DNA of 64,000 nucleotides from Pontibacter ummariensis (GTDB lineage Bacteria; Bacteroidota; Bacteroidia; Cytophagales; Hymenobacteraceae). Below are positions 37,761-46,606 of the stretch, one piece after another (position 1 is the stretch's first letter; every line of letters starts with the position of its first letter). The position numbers were made by a program, and so were the translations under genes. The notes under the pieces were generated by a model, which was not told the origin of the DNA, ran no database searches, and saw nothing but the letters and a program-made list of their open reading frames with translations. Location of the stretch: assembly GCF_900188175.1 (NCBI RefSeq), contig NZ_FZOQ01000012.1, positions 62,001-126,000 on the forward strand. Reading direction: 5' to 3'.

Positions 37761-39131
37761 ATGATACGAAACAAACTTTTGCTCTCCGTTGGGCTTTTGC
37801 TGCTCACCGGAACCTTGCTACAGGCGCAGCAACTCCCTTTGCTAAAAGTTAGTGCCGACAAGCATTACCTCGTGACAGAAAAGGGAAAGCCTTTTTTCTG
37901 GTTAGGGGATACGGCCTGGGAGCTTCTGCACCGCCTAAACCGGGAGGAGACCAGCCTGTACCTGAAAGACAGAGCTGATAAAGGCTTTACAGTGATTCAA
38001 GCTGTTGCCCTGGCAGAGTTGGATGGCCTGAACACGCCTAACGCCTACGGAGAGAAGCCTTTGAAGAACAATGACCCTACCCAGCCAAACGAAGCCTATT
38101 TTAAGCACGTGGACTACGTGGTGAAAGAGGCGGAGAAACAGGGGCTTTACATTGGGCTACTACCCACTTGGGGCGATAAGTTCAACAAAGCCTGGGGTGT
38201 AGGGCCAGAAGTGTTTACCCCTGCCAATGCCGAAAGCTTCGGGGAGTATTTAGGAAAGCGGTACAAAAAGCAAAACAACATCGTCTGGATACTGGGCGGA
38301 GACCGATGGCCAGAAGACGAGGAAGATAACCAGATTATCCGGGCCATGGCGCGCGGCATTGCCAAGGCAGATGACAAGCACCTAATAACCTATCACCCAT
38401 CTGGGGGCAAGAGCGCCACAGACTATTTTCCAAAAGATGCCTGGCTCGATCTGGACATGTTCCAGACAGGCCATGACCGGGATACGAAAGACTATGCCTT
38501 CGTCCAGAATAACCGGCAGAAAGAACCTACAAGGCCTGTGATCAACGGCGAGCCCCGCTACGAAGACCATCCGAACCAATTTAAACCTCTGGAAAAGGGC
38601 TGGATGGATGATACCGACGTGCGCCAGTCTGCTTACTGGACCATGTTAACTGGTGCTGCCGGATATACCTACGGGAGCCATGATATCTGGCAGATGTGGG
38701 ACATAAATCGGGACCCCATAAACGGAGCCCGTACGGTATGGCCTGAGGCCATTCACCTGCCGGGCTCCCGCCAGGCTGGTTACATGAAAAAGTTACTGGA
38801 GGCCTTCCCCTGGCAGCAAATGAAAAATGACCAATCCGTTATTCTAAATGATAACCCGGAGGATCAGGGACACATGGTGGGCGCGATCTCTGACAAGAAA
38901 GACTTTATGATGATCTATACGCCCTTAGGGCAACCCATAAAGGCTGACCTTTCCAGGCTTTCCGGTAAAAAAGCACAAGCCTTCTGGTTTAACCCACGGG
39001 ACGGACGCAGCAAAAAGATAGGTGTGTTTGACACCACAGAAAAGCCCGAGTTCAAACCCTGGTCAGTGGGGAGGGGCAGTGATTTTGTACTGGTCGTGGC
39101 AAACGAGGGGGCCAGTTATCAGCTCCCTTAA
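37761..39131 (+). CDS. GH140-like (DUF4038) secreted glycoside hydrolase
   Basis: A 456-residue secreted enzyme with a signal peptide (LLLSVGLLLLTGTLLQAQ). The DUF4038 catalytic barrel begins at KPFFWLGDTAWELLHRL. VIQAVALAELDGLNTPN, NNIVWILGGDRW (Asp181) and VINGEPRYEDHP (Glu264) fit the apiosidase-type GH140 family, in which an Asp and a Glu in these regions act as catalysts. A C-terminal beta domain (~390-456) matches the collagen-binding-like domain seen in relatives. Known members release apiose from rhamnogalacturonan-II; the substrate here is not proven. Confidence 0.82.
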   Translation: MIRNKLLLSVGLLLLTGTLLQAQQLPLLKVSADKHYLVTEKGKPFFWLGDTAWELLHRLNREETSLYLKDRADKGFTVIQAVALAELDGLNTPNAYGEKPLKNNDPTQPNEAYFKHVDYVVKEAEKQGLYIGLLPTWGDKFNKAWGVGPEVFTPANAESFGEYLGKRYKKQNNIVWILGGDRWPEDEEDNQIIRAMARGIAKADDKHLITYHPSGGKSATDYFPKDAWLDLDMFQTGHDRDTKDYAFVQNNRQKEPTRPVINGEPRYEDHPNQFKPLEKGWMDDTDVRQSAYWTMLTGAAGYTYGSHDIWQMWDINRDPINGARTVWPEAIHLPGSRQAGYMKKLLEAFPWQQMKNDQSVILNDNPEDQGHMVGAISDKKDFMMIYTPLGQPIKADLSRLSGKKAQAFWFNPRDGRSKKIGVFDTTEKPEFKPWSVGRGSDFVLVVANEGASYQLP

Positions 39132-39152
39132 TAAAGAGATCGTCTCTAAATA

Positions 39153-39189
39153 AAGAAGGCCTGTTACATAAGCTGTAACAGGCCTTCTT
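39153..39189. terminator. Bidirectional terminator
   Basis: Perfect 16-bp arms AAGAAGGCCTGTTACA (39153-39168) and TGTAACAGGCCTTCTT (39174-39189) between convergent genes ending at 39131 and 39208. Confidence 0.9.
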
Positions 39190-39207
39190 GCTATCATTCG
39201 TCTTGTC

Positions 39208-39777
39208 TTAACGCCTCTTGGCTAAGGCTGGGAACTTCATGCGGTAGTCTGCATCTACCTCCCCTTTTGAGATCTTCGCCAGCTTGTTTTTGATCAGGCG
39301 CTTTTTCAAGCCATTTAAATGGTCGGTGAACAGAATGCCTTCGATGTGATCGTACTCGTGCTGGATCACGCGGGCCGTCATGCCATCATAGGTGTCCTCG
39401 TGCTCGTTCCAGTCTTCATCGAAGTAACGGATCACGACGCGCTCCGGGCGGTACACCACCTCGCGTACGCCGGGGATGCTCAGGCAGCCTTCCTCAAAGC
39501 CCCACTCTTCTCCGTCTTCCTCCACAATCTCCGGGTTAATAAAGGCTTTCTTTACACCCTTGCCTTTGTCCTTGTCGTCCATCATCGGCTCAGAGTCGAT
39601 CACGAACAGGCGGATGCCTTTGCTGATCTGCGGGGCCGCCAGGCCAACCCCATGGGCATGGTACATGGTGGCAAACATATCCTCGATAAGCTCTTTCAGC
39701 TCCGGGTAATCCTGTGCAATATCTTCTGCGGGTTCTTTTAAAACGGGGTCACCGTAAGCGGTAATCGGGTAAATCAT
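39208..39777 (-). CDS. def: Peptide deformylase
   Basis: A 189-residue metalloenzyme that removes the formyl group from nascent proteins. The three motifs are present: GVGLAAPQ (~43-50), EGCLSIPG (~107-114, metal Cys) and QHEYDHIEG (~151-159, two metal His and catalytic Glu). A short charged insertion (DDKDKGKGVKK) lies between the first two. Its start overlaps the ruvX stop by 4 bp, so the two genes are translationally coupled. Confidence 0.96.
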   Translation of the reverse strand: MIYPITAYGDPVLKEPAEDIAQDYPELKELIEDMFATMYHAHGVGLAAPQISKGIRLFVIDSEPMMDDKDKGKGVKKAFINPEIVEEDGEEWGFEEGCLSIPGVREVVYRPERVVIRYFDEDWNEHEDTYDGMTARVIQHEYDHIEGILFTDHLNGLKKRLIKNKLAKISKGEVDADYRMKFPALAKRR

Positions 39778-40190
39778 ATAGCTCTGCTTTCTAAATACGA
39801 TTGTAAAATAATGGCGGCACTCACTCTGTCTACTGTGCCTTTGTCCTGGCGGTCTTTCTTTTTCAGGCCTCCCGCCAGCATCGCCTGTTGTGCCATCTTG
39901 GAGGTGAAACGCTCGTCCACGGCATGCACGGGTATGGCAGGGAACTCCTTCTGCAGTTTACGCATAAAGCCCACCACGTGCTGCGTAGCGTCCGTTGGCT
40001 CACCGGAAAGGCGGCGCGGCATGCCCAGCACGATTGCCTCCACCGGCTCACGCTGCACATAAGCCTTCAGGTATGCTAACACATCTTTGGCATGAACGGT
40101 TTCTAGCGGGTTGGCAATTAGCTGCAGGGCATCTGTCACTGCCAGACCTACCCGCTTCGTACCATAATCAATTGCCAATATCCTGCCCAT
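39774..40190 (-). CDS. ruvX: Holliday-junction resolvase-like RuvX/YqgF
   Basis: A 138-residue RNase H-fold protein. Asp at the start of the first strand (ILAIDYGTKRVGLAV), the VLGMPRRLSG segment (~55), VHAVDERFTSK (~88-98, acidic) and the C-terminal DRVSAAIILQSYLE match YqgF. The family acts in Holliday-junction resolution and 16S rRNA 5'-end processing. It precedes def with a 4-bp overlap. A TAnnTTTG box lies 20 bp upstream. Confidence 0.93.
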   Translation of the reverse strand: MGRILAIDYGTKRVGLAVTDALQLIANPLETVHAKDVLAYLKAYVQREPVEAIVLGMPRRLSGEPTDATQHVVGFMRKLQKEFPAIPVHAVDERFTSKMAQQAMLAGGLKKKDRQDKGTVDRVSAAIILQSYLESRAI

Positions 40191-40209
40191 AGCGTTCTCT
40201 TTTGCACCG

Positions 40210-40217
40210 CAAAGGTA
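40210..40217 (-). promoter_or_regulatory. -7 box of the ruvX-def operon
   Basis: Reads TACCTTTG on the minus strand, 20 bp before the ruvX start. No TTG at -33 is visible, so this is a partial match. Confidence 0.5.
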
Positions 40218-40332
40218 GGCATTTAAATCTTTGCCTGCTTATAGTTAGTGGTTTAAGGCAGGGAAGAGACCCTAAAGCGAGCGCATCCCAAAGCTCTTCC
40301 CAGGGCACCAGATACTGACGCTGAAAGGGACA

Positions 40333-42744
40333 CTATAGCCTGAACTCCAGCGTAACGTAGTAGTTTCGGGCATCCGATGGGATGATGCCCGGACCGGGAT
40401 AACCAGTGGCACGGCGCGTGAAGTAGCGGTTATCCGTCAGGTTATTGATGCCGGACTCCAGAGTGAAGCGCCGGAAAGTATAGCTGCCAGAAAGGTCCAT
40501 CACCCAATAAGCCGGAATCAGGCCGACAACGGCTGTGGGCTCCAACACACTGTTAGGGGCATCCGTGTACTGCTCAGAGGTGTAAGCGTACTGGTAGGCC
40601 AGCTTCAAGTTCTTACGCTTAAACGACAGGCCTGCCTTTGCAATAACCGAAGGCGCCAGCTCTACCTGCCTGCCATCTACGTCGCTCAACGGGCTGGAGT
40701 ATTTGGTGTTCACGAGCGTAACGTTAGAAAAGGCCGTCAGACTGGTCGGATGGGCGGTGCCATAGTACAGCTTTAGCAGGTCAGCCTCAACAAAGGTTTC
40801 CAGCCCGTAGTTGCGCGAGTCGCCCACGTTGGTGCGGATGCGATTTGTAGTGCCCGGTACAAAAGTTAGGTTGATGCGGTCCTCGTAAGCGAGGTAAAAC
40901 AGGCTGGCATCATAGTTCAGCAAGCCGCTGATGTTGCCTCTAAAGCCCAGGTCTGTACTGTAGCCGCTCTCATCCTGCAGGTTTTGGTCTACGAGCTGGT
41001 TTGGATTAATTACCCGCATGTCATTAAAATTAATGGCGCGGTAGTTCTGGGAGAAGTTACCATACACTTCCATTTGCTCGCTTGGTTTATAACTTAGGCC
41101 CAGGCCAAGGAGCAGCACATTTCTAGAATTGCTGCGGTCCTCGGGTACCACCTCGTCCCGGATCACATTGCCGGCCTGGTCCTGCACTACATCTCTGTAA
41201 CTGCCATCGGCGTTGGTATTGATCCACTCATAGCGGATACCTGGCGTTATACTAAACGTAGGCGTGATATTGAAGATGTTCTCGGCAAAGGCAGCCACGT
41301 TGCGACTGAGGTAATCGTAACTGGAAGTATTCGGGCCGCTACGCTCCGAGTAGAAGCGAAAGTCAGCATTCACACCCGAAGAACCGTCGCCCTGTTTCTG
41401 ATCGGTGAAACCACGGTAGTAGCGGGTGCCCACCAGCAGGGTAGAGAAGGAGCTGCCCAGGTTGTAGCGGTGGATCAGCCGGGTTTCGTTACCCAGGTTT
41501 CGGAACTTGTCCTGCAGCAGGGTGCGTGCCTGTGTGAGGTCATCCGGGCGGTTGATCTTGCCCATGTAGCCTAGGGCATCGCGCTGGGCCAGGAGGCCGA
41601 AGTTGCGTACATTCAGCTTCGTGCGCTCACTTAGGCGGTAGTCCAGGGTCAGGGCCATCAGGTTCCAGTTCACTTTAAACCAGTTGCGGTCCCGCACCGA
41701 CTGACGCGCATTCTCCCTGAACGCTACATCGGTTAAACCGCCCGGCTGCTGGGCCAGGTAGTCCATGTACGTATAGTCGAAGCCTATTTCCAGGTTCTTG
41801 TTTGGCTTGTAGTGCACAGAGCTGAAGGCGGTGTGGGCGTCAAAGCCGGCGTTCTCGCGCCAGCCGTCGCCGCGCTTGTACTGGTAAAAGCCGTAGTAAT
41901 GCATTTTGCCTTTGCTGCCCCCGATGCTGTTAAAGGAGTTGAACAGGCCCCAGGAGCCGGCCGTCTGGCGGGTTATCAGCTCAAAAGGCTTGTCTTCCGG
42001 CCCTTCCTTCATCACAAAGTTGATCATGCCGCCAAACTGCGTACCGTACTGCAGGGAGGCTGCTCCCCGTACTACTTCGATACGGTCTAGCGCCTCTGTG
42101 GGGGGCGTATAGTAGCTTTCCGGGTAGCCCAGGGCATCGGCAGAGATATCATAGCCGTTCTGGCGGGTGTTGAAGTTAGAGGTGCGGTTCGGGCTGAGAC
42201 CCCGGCCACCAATACCCAGCTGCAGGCCGGCACCATCGCTCTCCCAGATGTTGAGGCCCGCCACCTTGGCAAATACCTGGCGGCTGTTGTTGGTTGCTTT
42301 ATTCGCGGTGACGTCGTTGAGTACCACTACCTCACTCTTTTTGCCCTCGTAAATGGCCGTGCCCTCCACTGAGTTGAGACGGGTAATACCGAAGGTCTTC
42401 TCGCGTTCCCCCTTCACATTTACCTCGCGTAGCTTGCCCTCCAGCGGCTTCAATTCAAAGTTAAGCGTAACGTTACCATTGCTGACGATGACCTGCTGTG
42501 TCGTGGAGCCCAGCCCCACGCTATAGGCGGTAAGGGTGTAGGTGCCGTTGGCAAGGTTGGCGATGGTGTAGTTGCCCTTGGCGTCCGCTTGCAACAGTGT
42601 GCCGGTGTTTGTGAGCAACACCTCGGCCTGGGGTACTGGCTGCCGGGTCGCGGCATTTATAATTCTGCCGGAGACGGAGAATGTTTGTGCCAGCGCCGTA
42701 GCGAGGCTGCAAAGTGCCAGCGTAATTGTGAGCGTAAAGCGCAT
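40333..42744 (-). CDS. TonB-dependent outer-membrane receptor
   Basis: An 803-residue protein: signal peptide (ITLALCSLATALAQ), carboxypeptidase-regulatory-like beta domain (~20-105, VSGRIINAATRQPVPQAEVLL), plug (~110-250, including GGRGLSPNRTSNFNTRQNG and VRGAASLQYGTQFGG) and a C-terminal 22-strand barrel ending YYVTLEFRL with a terminal aromatic-type strand. The plug text resembles iron-dicitrate/FecA-type receptors. It is the last gene of the DUF4856-imelysin-HTTM operon with only 4 bp to the HTTM gene, so it is the importer of that system. Confidence 0.92.
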   Translation of the reverse strand: MRFTLTITLALCSLATALAQTFSVSGRIINAATRQPVPQAEVLLTNTGTLLQADAKGNYTIANLANGTYTLTAYSVGLGSTTQQVIVSNGNVTLNFELKPLEGKLREVNVKGEREKTFGITRLNSVEGTAIYEGKKSEVVVLNDVTANKATNNSRQVFAKVAGLNIWESDGAGLQLGIGGRGLSPNRTSNFNTRQNGYDISADALGYPESYYTPPTEALDRIEVVRGAASLQYGTQFGGMINFVMKEGPEDKPFELITRQTAGSWGLFNSFNSIGGSKGKMHYYGFYQYKRGDGWRENAGFDAHTAFSSVHYKPNKNLEIGFDYTYMDYLAQQPGGLTDVAFRENARQSVRDRNWFKVNWNLMALTLDYRLSERTKLNVRNFGLLAQRDALGYMGKINRPDDLTQARTLLQDKFRNLGNETRLIHRYNLGSSFSTLLVGTRYYRGFTDQKQGDGSSGVNADFRFYSERSGPNTSSYDYLSRNVAAFAENIFNITPTFSITPGIRYEWINTNADGSYRDVVQDQAGNVIRDEVVPEDRSNSRNVLLLGLGLSYKPSEQMEVYGNFSQNYRAINFNDMRVINPNQLVDQNLQDESGYSTDLGFRGNISGLLNYDASLFYLAYEDRINLTFVPGTTNRIRTNVGDSRNYGLETFVEADLLKLYYGTAHPTSLTAFSNVTLVNTKYSSPLSDVDGRQVELAPSVIAKAGLSFKRKNLKLAYQYAYTSEQYTDAPNSVLEPTAVVGLIPAYWVMDLSGSYTFRRFTLESGINNLTDNRYFTRRATGYPGPGIIPSDARNYYVTLEFRL

Positions 42745-42748
42745 GTCT

Positions 42749-44125
42749 TTAATTCTTCAGCCCCAGTGCCTTGGCGACAGGGGACATTTCATTTAATGGT
42801 AAAATCCAGGTCTTGGGGCGGAAGCTTTCCTTTTCGGCTGCTAAATTAACCGTTGGGTCTATAAAAAGCCTGCTGCCCCGGCCATTCATGCTCACATACA
42901 CCTCGGCACGTACCTGTGCGTCCGGTATACCCTGTGTGGCAAAATCCTGCTGTAGCATATGGGCGAACTGCAGGATCATGTCGGGTTGCGTGGCCACCAT
43001 CTTTTCCTGGTTCACGGTCAGGTAATCGCGGTTATAGATTTCTACCTCCTGCCCCGTCCGTGGGTCCCGCACGTAGAAGAAAGCGGTTCCCGTCTTTTCC
43101 ATCAGCATTACCCGCCAGGAGAAACGGTAGCCTTGCTCTGTCCAGAACAAGTGGCCGGGGTACAACACAAAGCGCCACGGCACCAATACCTGCAGCAAAA
43201 AGTACAAAGCCAGAAAGTACAAGAGGACAGGTTGGGCAGCAGTTTCGGCGGACCGTTGGAAAAGTGGAACCTTTGTACTTGCGGTTCTTCTAAACGTATG
43301 CAGCAGCTTTTCATGGAAGCCTTCCGAGAAAAAGATCAGCGTACTCACCATCATGATGTAAGGGAACATACCAATCTGGAAAAGCACTGCCGTGAGTACG
43401 TGAAATACGATCACGGTAAGGTAGGCAAGTCCTCTGCTCCTGCGCCAGCTCAGGAAAAATGGGATGGTAAGGTCGTAAAAGGCCCCGAACCAGCAGAACA
43501 GGAAAGCTACCCAAACCTGGTCGAGGAGCGGCCCGATAAGGGGCAGGTGCGTGTGCGCCGGCAGCCAATAGCGCAAGGGCATGGCCTCCAGCAGCCAGTC
43601 AGGGTTTAGCTTGGCTACGCCGGCATAAAAGTACACCAGGCCTAGCTGTAACTTAAAGATGAGGATCGCCCAGCGGGGGACGTGGCTTACCCAACTATTG
43701 GGTTTGCGCAGCACGTCTAGTGAGAAATGGCGGTGGGCAGGCACCAGCACCAGCAGCAAAGCCACTATACTTACAAAGTAGTAGTGGTTCAGGTAGTTTG
43801 TTTTGTCGATAAGCTCCACATAAGTAAAGCTCAGGAAGAACAGCAGTGCTGACAGGCGGTAGAACAAACCCAGCATGAGGCCCAGTGCCGACAGCGCCAT
43901 GAGTACAAACAGCGCATACATACCTGTTTCGCCTAAGGGCTGTACCCACTCAAAGCCGTAGTAGGGGAAGTATAGCTTAGGCTTTACGTACAGCTCCGTC
44001 ACCCATCCCTTCCCCATAAAGCGCAGGATACTCGCCAGCATCATTCCGCCAAATATGACACGAAATACAGCCAGAGGGGCCGCCGATACAGGTGCTGTGA
44101 GGTCTGGTTTCAGCTTTTGGAGCAT
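42749..44125 (-). CDS. HTTM-domain membrane protein (vitamin K-dependent gamma-carboxylase-like)
   Basis: A 458-residue protein with about seven to eight helices and a soluble C-terminal domain (~330-458). LAVFRVIFGGMMLASILRF at the start, FLSFTYVELIDKTNYLNHYYFVSIVALLL and WAILIFKLQLGLVYFYAGVAKLNPDWLL are standard for HTTM proteins. The C-terminal part has FSWRVMLMEKTGTAFFYVRDPRTG. Relatives of known activity carboxylate glutamate in proteins, but bacterial members of this operon type have no established substrate. It lies 4 bp before the TonB receptor and behind a hairpin after the imelysin gene. Confidence 0.88.
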   Translation of the reverse strand: MLQKLKPDLTAPVSAAPLAVFRVIFGGMMLASILRFMGKGWVTELYVKPKLYFPYYGFEWVQPLGETGMYALFVLMALSALGLMLGLFYRLSALLFFLSFTYVELIDKTNYLNHYYFVSIVALLLVLVPAHRHFSLDVLRKPNSWVSHVPRWAILIFKLQLGLVYFYAGVAKLNPDWLLEAMPLRYWLPAHTHLPLIGPLLDQVWVAFLFCWFGAFYDLTIPFFLSWRRSRGLAYLTVIVFHVLTAVLFQIGMFPYIMMVSTLIFFSEGFHEKLLHTFRRTASTKVPLFQRSAETAAQPVLLYFLALYFLLQVLVPWRFVLYPGHLFWTEQGYRFSWRVMLMEKTGTAFFYVRDPRTGQEVEIYNRDYLTVNQEKMVATQPDMILQFAHMLQQDFATQGIPDAQVRAEVYVSMNGRGSRLFIDPTVNLAAEKESFRPKTWILPLNEMSPVAKALGLKN

Positions 44126-44178
44126 GACGTGAAGTACGTAAATGTCTTAACTACAGGCTGGGAGCTTTTAATAGTAAC

Positions 44179-44208
44179 AAAGGGGCAGGTCTAAGATCTG
44201 CCCCCTTT
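44179..44208 (-). terminator. Intercistronic hairpin between imelysin and HTTM genes
   Basis: AAAGGGGCAGGTCT and AGATCTGCCCC-CTTT form a long stem with one wobble and a bulge. On the minus strand it ends in CCCCTTTGTTACTATT, a weak T tract. It may act as partial terminator or mRNA-stability element inside the operon. Confidence 0.6.
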
Positions 44209-44215
44209 CATGTGG

Positions 44216-45328
44216 CTAATCGCCGTCGTTATCGGTGTAAGTGATGGTAACGCCCAGGGCGGCAGGCATGTCGGTTTTGGTTAACACGATCAGCTTCTGC
44301 AGCTCGTCATATACTTTTGTGACCGCTTGTGGCTGCGACACTACTGCCTCTGCAAGCGGCCCCTGCACGGCATTGGCAGCGGCCAGAGCCGCTTCAAACT
44401 GTGCTTCAATGGCTTCAGATAGTAAGCCATCGCCATATTTCGCCCCTACATGGTCGAGGTAATCATCCAGGCCCGGGCCGTTTGTGCCGTTAGCAGTCAG
44501 TCCCATAAAAACCGCTTTCTCGGCGCGGATGTTTTGCTTGAGCAAGTCCAGGGACTTTTTGCTGTAGTAGGCCTCTGCTTTTTCTGGTAAAGGACTGCCG
44601 GAGGTAAACCTTCCGCTCGGGAACCCCACTTTAGCCCGCTTTGTCAGGTCAATGTCCTGGTTCAATTCGTTTACTAAACTACCCACGGCGCTACCCACGG
44701 CAGTGCCTTTCGCTCCTTTAAAGGTAGCAGCATAGCCGTTCGTCCAGCCATTAAAAGTAGCCGTTGCGCGTTGCGTAATCAGGTTGCTGACGTCCTGCAG
44801 GTACTGCTTCCGCTGGCTGGCACTGGCATTCGTGGTAAACTGGGCTACCAGTTCTGCATCGGTACCGGCATTGTACAGGAGGTAATCCAGTGCCGGGAAG
44901 CCTTTGGCGTCGAGGTTGGCGGCAGCCTGCAGGTCATAAGTACCCGCAGCAATGTTTGCCTCTATTTCGCTGGCAGAAGTAGGATAGATGTTGAGGTTCG
45001 TGCGCAGCAATTGGTCGCTGGCTGGTCCAAACTCAAAGGCGCTCACGTCCTGCCAAGCAGTGTAAGCCTCTACATACGCGGAGCGTGCAGCGCTGAGGGT
45101 TGCAGTAGAGGGGCTGGCAATAAAAGCATCGACAGCAGCGGTCATTGCCTCAGTTTTGCTCTTAAAGGTGGTGTAGCCGGGTATGATCAGGTTCTCGACA
45201 TAGTTAGCGACCATGGCATCGCGGTCATACTCTGTTGTCGGGCCAGACTCGCTGTCGGAGCTGCAGCTGCTAAGGAGCATGAAACCGGCCATAGCCGCTA
45301 TACCATATTTTTTAAATGCTACTATCAT
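44216..45328 (-). CDS. Imelysin-family lipoprotein without GxHxxE motif
   Basis: A protein of about 370 residues from ATG 45328 (MIVAFKKYGI), with lipobox LSSC (Cys22). The frame is open 7 codons further. Imelysin features: AWQDVSAFEFGPASD (~91-105), a two-bundle helical layout, a KVGFPSGRFTSGSPLPEKAEAYYSKKSLDLL segment (~245) and GLDDYLDHVGAKYGD. The place of the GxHxxE metal motif reads GFPALD (143-148), so His and Glu are replaced. It probably sits on the membrane facing the periplasm and works with the receptor, but metal binding at the usual site is unlikely. Confidence 0.88.
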   Translation of the reverse strand: MIVAFKKYGIAAMAGFMLLSSCSSDSESGPTTEYDRDAMVANYVENLIIPGYTTFKSKTEAMTAAVDAFIASPSTATLSAARSAYVEAYTAWQDVSAFEFGPASDQLLRTNLNIYPTSASEIEANIAAGTYDLQAAANLDAKGFPALDYLLYNAGTDAELVAQFTTNASASQRKQYLQDVSNLITQRATATFNGWTNGYAATFKGAKGTAVGSAVGSLVNELNQDIDLTKRAKVGFPSGRFTSGSPLPEKAEAYYSKKSLDLLKQNIRAEKAVFMGLTANGTNGPGLDDYLDHVGAKYGDGLLSEAIEAQFEAALAAANAVQGPLAEAVVSQPQAVTKVYDELQKLIVLTKTDMPAALGVTITYTDNDGD

Positions 45329-45352
45329 GGGATAAACTTTTAAGCACAAAAG

Positions 45353-45388
45353 GCAGCAGCCTTGGAATTAATCCACCTCGGCTGCTGC
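45353..45388 (-). terminator. Intercistronic hairpin between DUF4856 and imelysin genes
   Basis: GCAGCAGCC (45353-45361) and GGCTGCTGC (45380-45388), perfect 9-bp arms. On the minus strand the stem is followed by CTTTTGTG, so it resembles a weak terminator or attenuator. Confidence 0.55.
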
Positions 45389-45428
45389 GCTTATATTAAA
45401 ACACTAAGAATTGCTATCGCTTAAAGCC

Positions 45429-46529
45429 CTATAGCTGGCCTTTGATGCTCTCCATCTCATAAGCCGTGCTCAGGATGTTGATGGCTGCGTTGATATCATC
45501 GGCAGTTGTCTGATACAGGTTAGGGCCAATAGCATTCATAACCTCCTGGAACTTGGCATCAGACAGCTTGCGGTCTGTCTTGTACTGCAGGCCCATCACA
45601 AAACCAATTGCCTCAGACAGGTAGTGGCTTTTCTTGGCCTGGTCAGCGAGGTTGTTTTTAGCAGCGTTTAATTCATGAATCGCAGCGGCGGCTACCAGAC
45701 GCTCCCACTCCTTGCGGATCGTGGCAATGGCTTCGTCTTTTCCAGCCATGTCTTTTGCAGAGATAGCGGCACGTCCTTTCAGGAAGGCATCCATCAGCAC
45801 TTTGTTGCTGCCCAGCACGGCATCCACCTTGTTGCTGTAGTTGGCCCAGTATTTTGCATCGGCTACGTTTGTAGGGAAATCTTTTGGCGCTCCAAAGTAA
45901 CCGAAAGCCTCGTCCCAGTGGTGCTCCATCTTCGTGCCTTCGCCTGGCGTTACAGTAATGTTATCCACGGCAGCACCTATTTTCTCCTCAGAAAGGTATC
46001 CTTCAACTGCCTGGTTATAGAAAACAGCGCCCATTAAACCTTTCTGAATTACCTGTGCATACTCCAGTCCATTAGCGTCTACCAAATAACTCTTACCATC
46101 TGCTGTTGTTAAAACACCGGGAGTGCCAGGCACAGCTGGTACGGTTCCTAAAAGGCTGGCATCAGCCACTTCTTCTAAGTATTCTTCAAAAACAGGCTGT
46201 GCTGTTAAGATCGTCTTATTCTTTAATTGCTTACCGGAAGTGTTCAGGCTTTCATCGCTGAACGGGTTGTTAACGTTCGCGTACATATCCTTCAGCTTCT
46301 GTGCGTTCAGTATCTCGCCGTTGTTACCGGTTTTGATGTAAGTGTCCAGTTCCGTTAGCATGGCCATGCGGGCTGTCTGACCAGCGTAGTTCACATTCTC
46401 GAAGCTGTAAGTCTCCGGCACGTTGTAAGAGGGCAACTCGTCCTCATCGTCTGAGCAAGATGTGAAAGATACGCAGGCAGCCAGTCCTACAAGGGCTAAA
46501 GCGGTATGTCTTCTGATAGCGGTAAGCAT
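45429..46529 (-). CDS. DUF4856 lipoprotein
   Basis: A 366-residue lipoprotein with a signal (RRHTALALVGLAACVSFTSC, Cys ~25). It contains YSFENVNYAGQTARMAMLTELDTYIKTG, typical for the N-terminus of DUF4856, a central EHHWDEAFGYFGAPKDFP segment and a helical C-terminal part. The family is found beside imelysin-type genes in Bacteroidota, and its role is thought to be linked to metal uptake (inference). It is the first gene of the operon with a consensus promoter flanked by two operators. Confidence 0.88.
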   Translation of the reverse strand: MLTAIRRHTALALVGLAACVSFTSCSDDEDELPSYNVPETYSFENVNYAGQTARMAMLTELDTYIKTGNNGEILNAQKLKDMYANVNNPFSDESLNTSGKQLKNKTILTAQPVFEEYLEEVADASLLGTVPAVPGTPGVLTTADGKSYLVDANGLEYAQVIQKGLMGAVFYNQAVEGYLSEEKIGAAVDNITVTPGEGTKMEHHWDEAFGYFGAPKDFPTNVADAKYWANYSNKVDAVLGSNKVLMDAFLKGRAAISAKDMAGKDEAIATIRKEWERLVAAAAIHELNAAKNNLADQAKKSHYLSEAIGFVMGLQYKTDRKLSDAKFQEVMNAIGPNLYQTTADDINAAINILSTAYEMESIKGQL

Positions 46530-46544
46530 AATTTTAGTAGAGTT

Positions 46545-46567
46545 TTATTTAGACTGATTTAAAATAG
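46545..46567. promoter_or_regulatory. Operator 1 of the DUF4856-imelysin operon (Fur-like)
   Basis: A 23-bp AT-rich partial palindrome starting TTATTTAGA and ending TTTAAAATAG. It spans the predicted transcription start (about 46566). It matches operator 2 at 18 of 23 positions. Confidence 0.65.
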
Positions 46568-46572
46568 TGAAA

Positions 46573-46603
46573 CAAAGCTAAGCGGCAACTTCTTTAGAGG
46601 CAA
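46573..46603 (-). promoter_or_regulatory. Promoter of the DUF4856-imelysin-HTTM-TonB operon
   Basis: On the minus strand TTG (plus 46601-46603) and TAGCTTTG (46573-46580) are 20 bases apart, a full match to the Bacteroidota -33/-7 consensus. The predicted start lies inside operator 1. Confidence 0.8.
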
Positions 46604-46606
46604 GGA

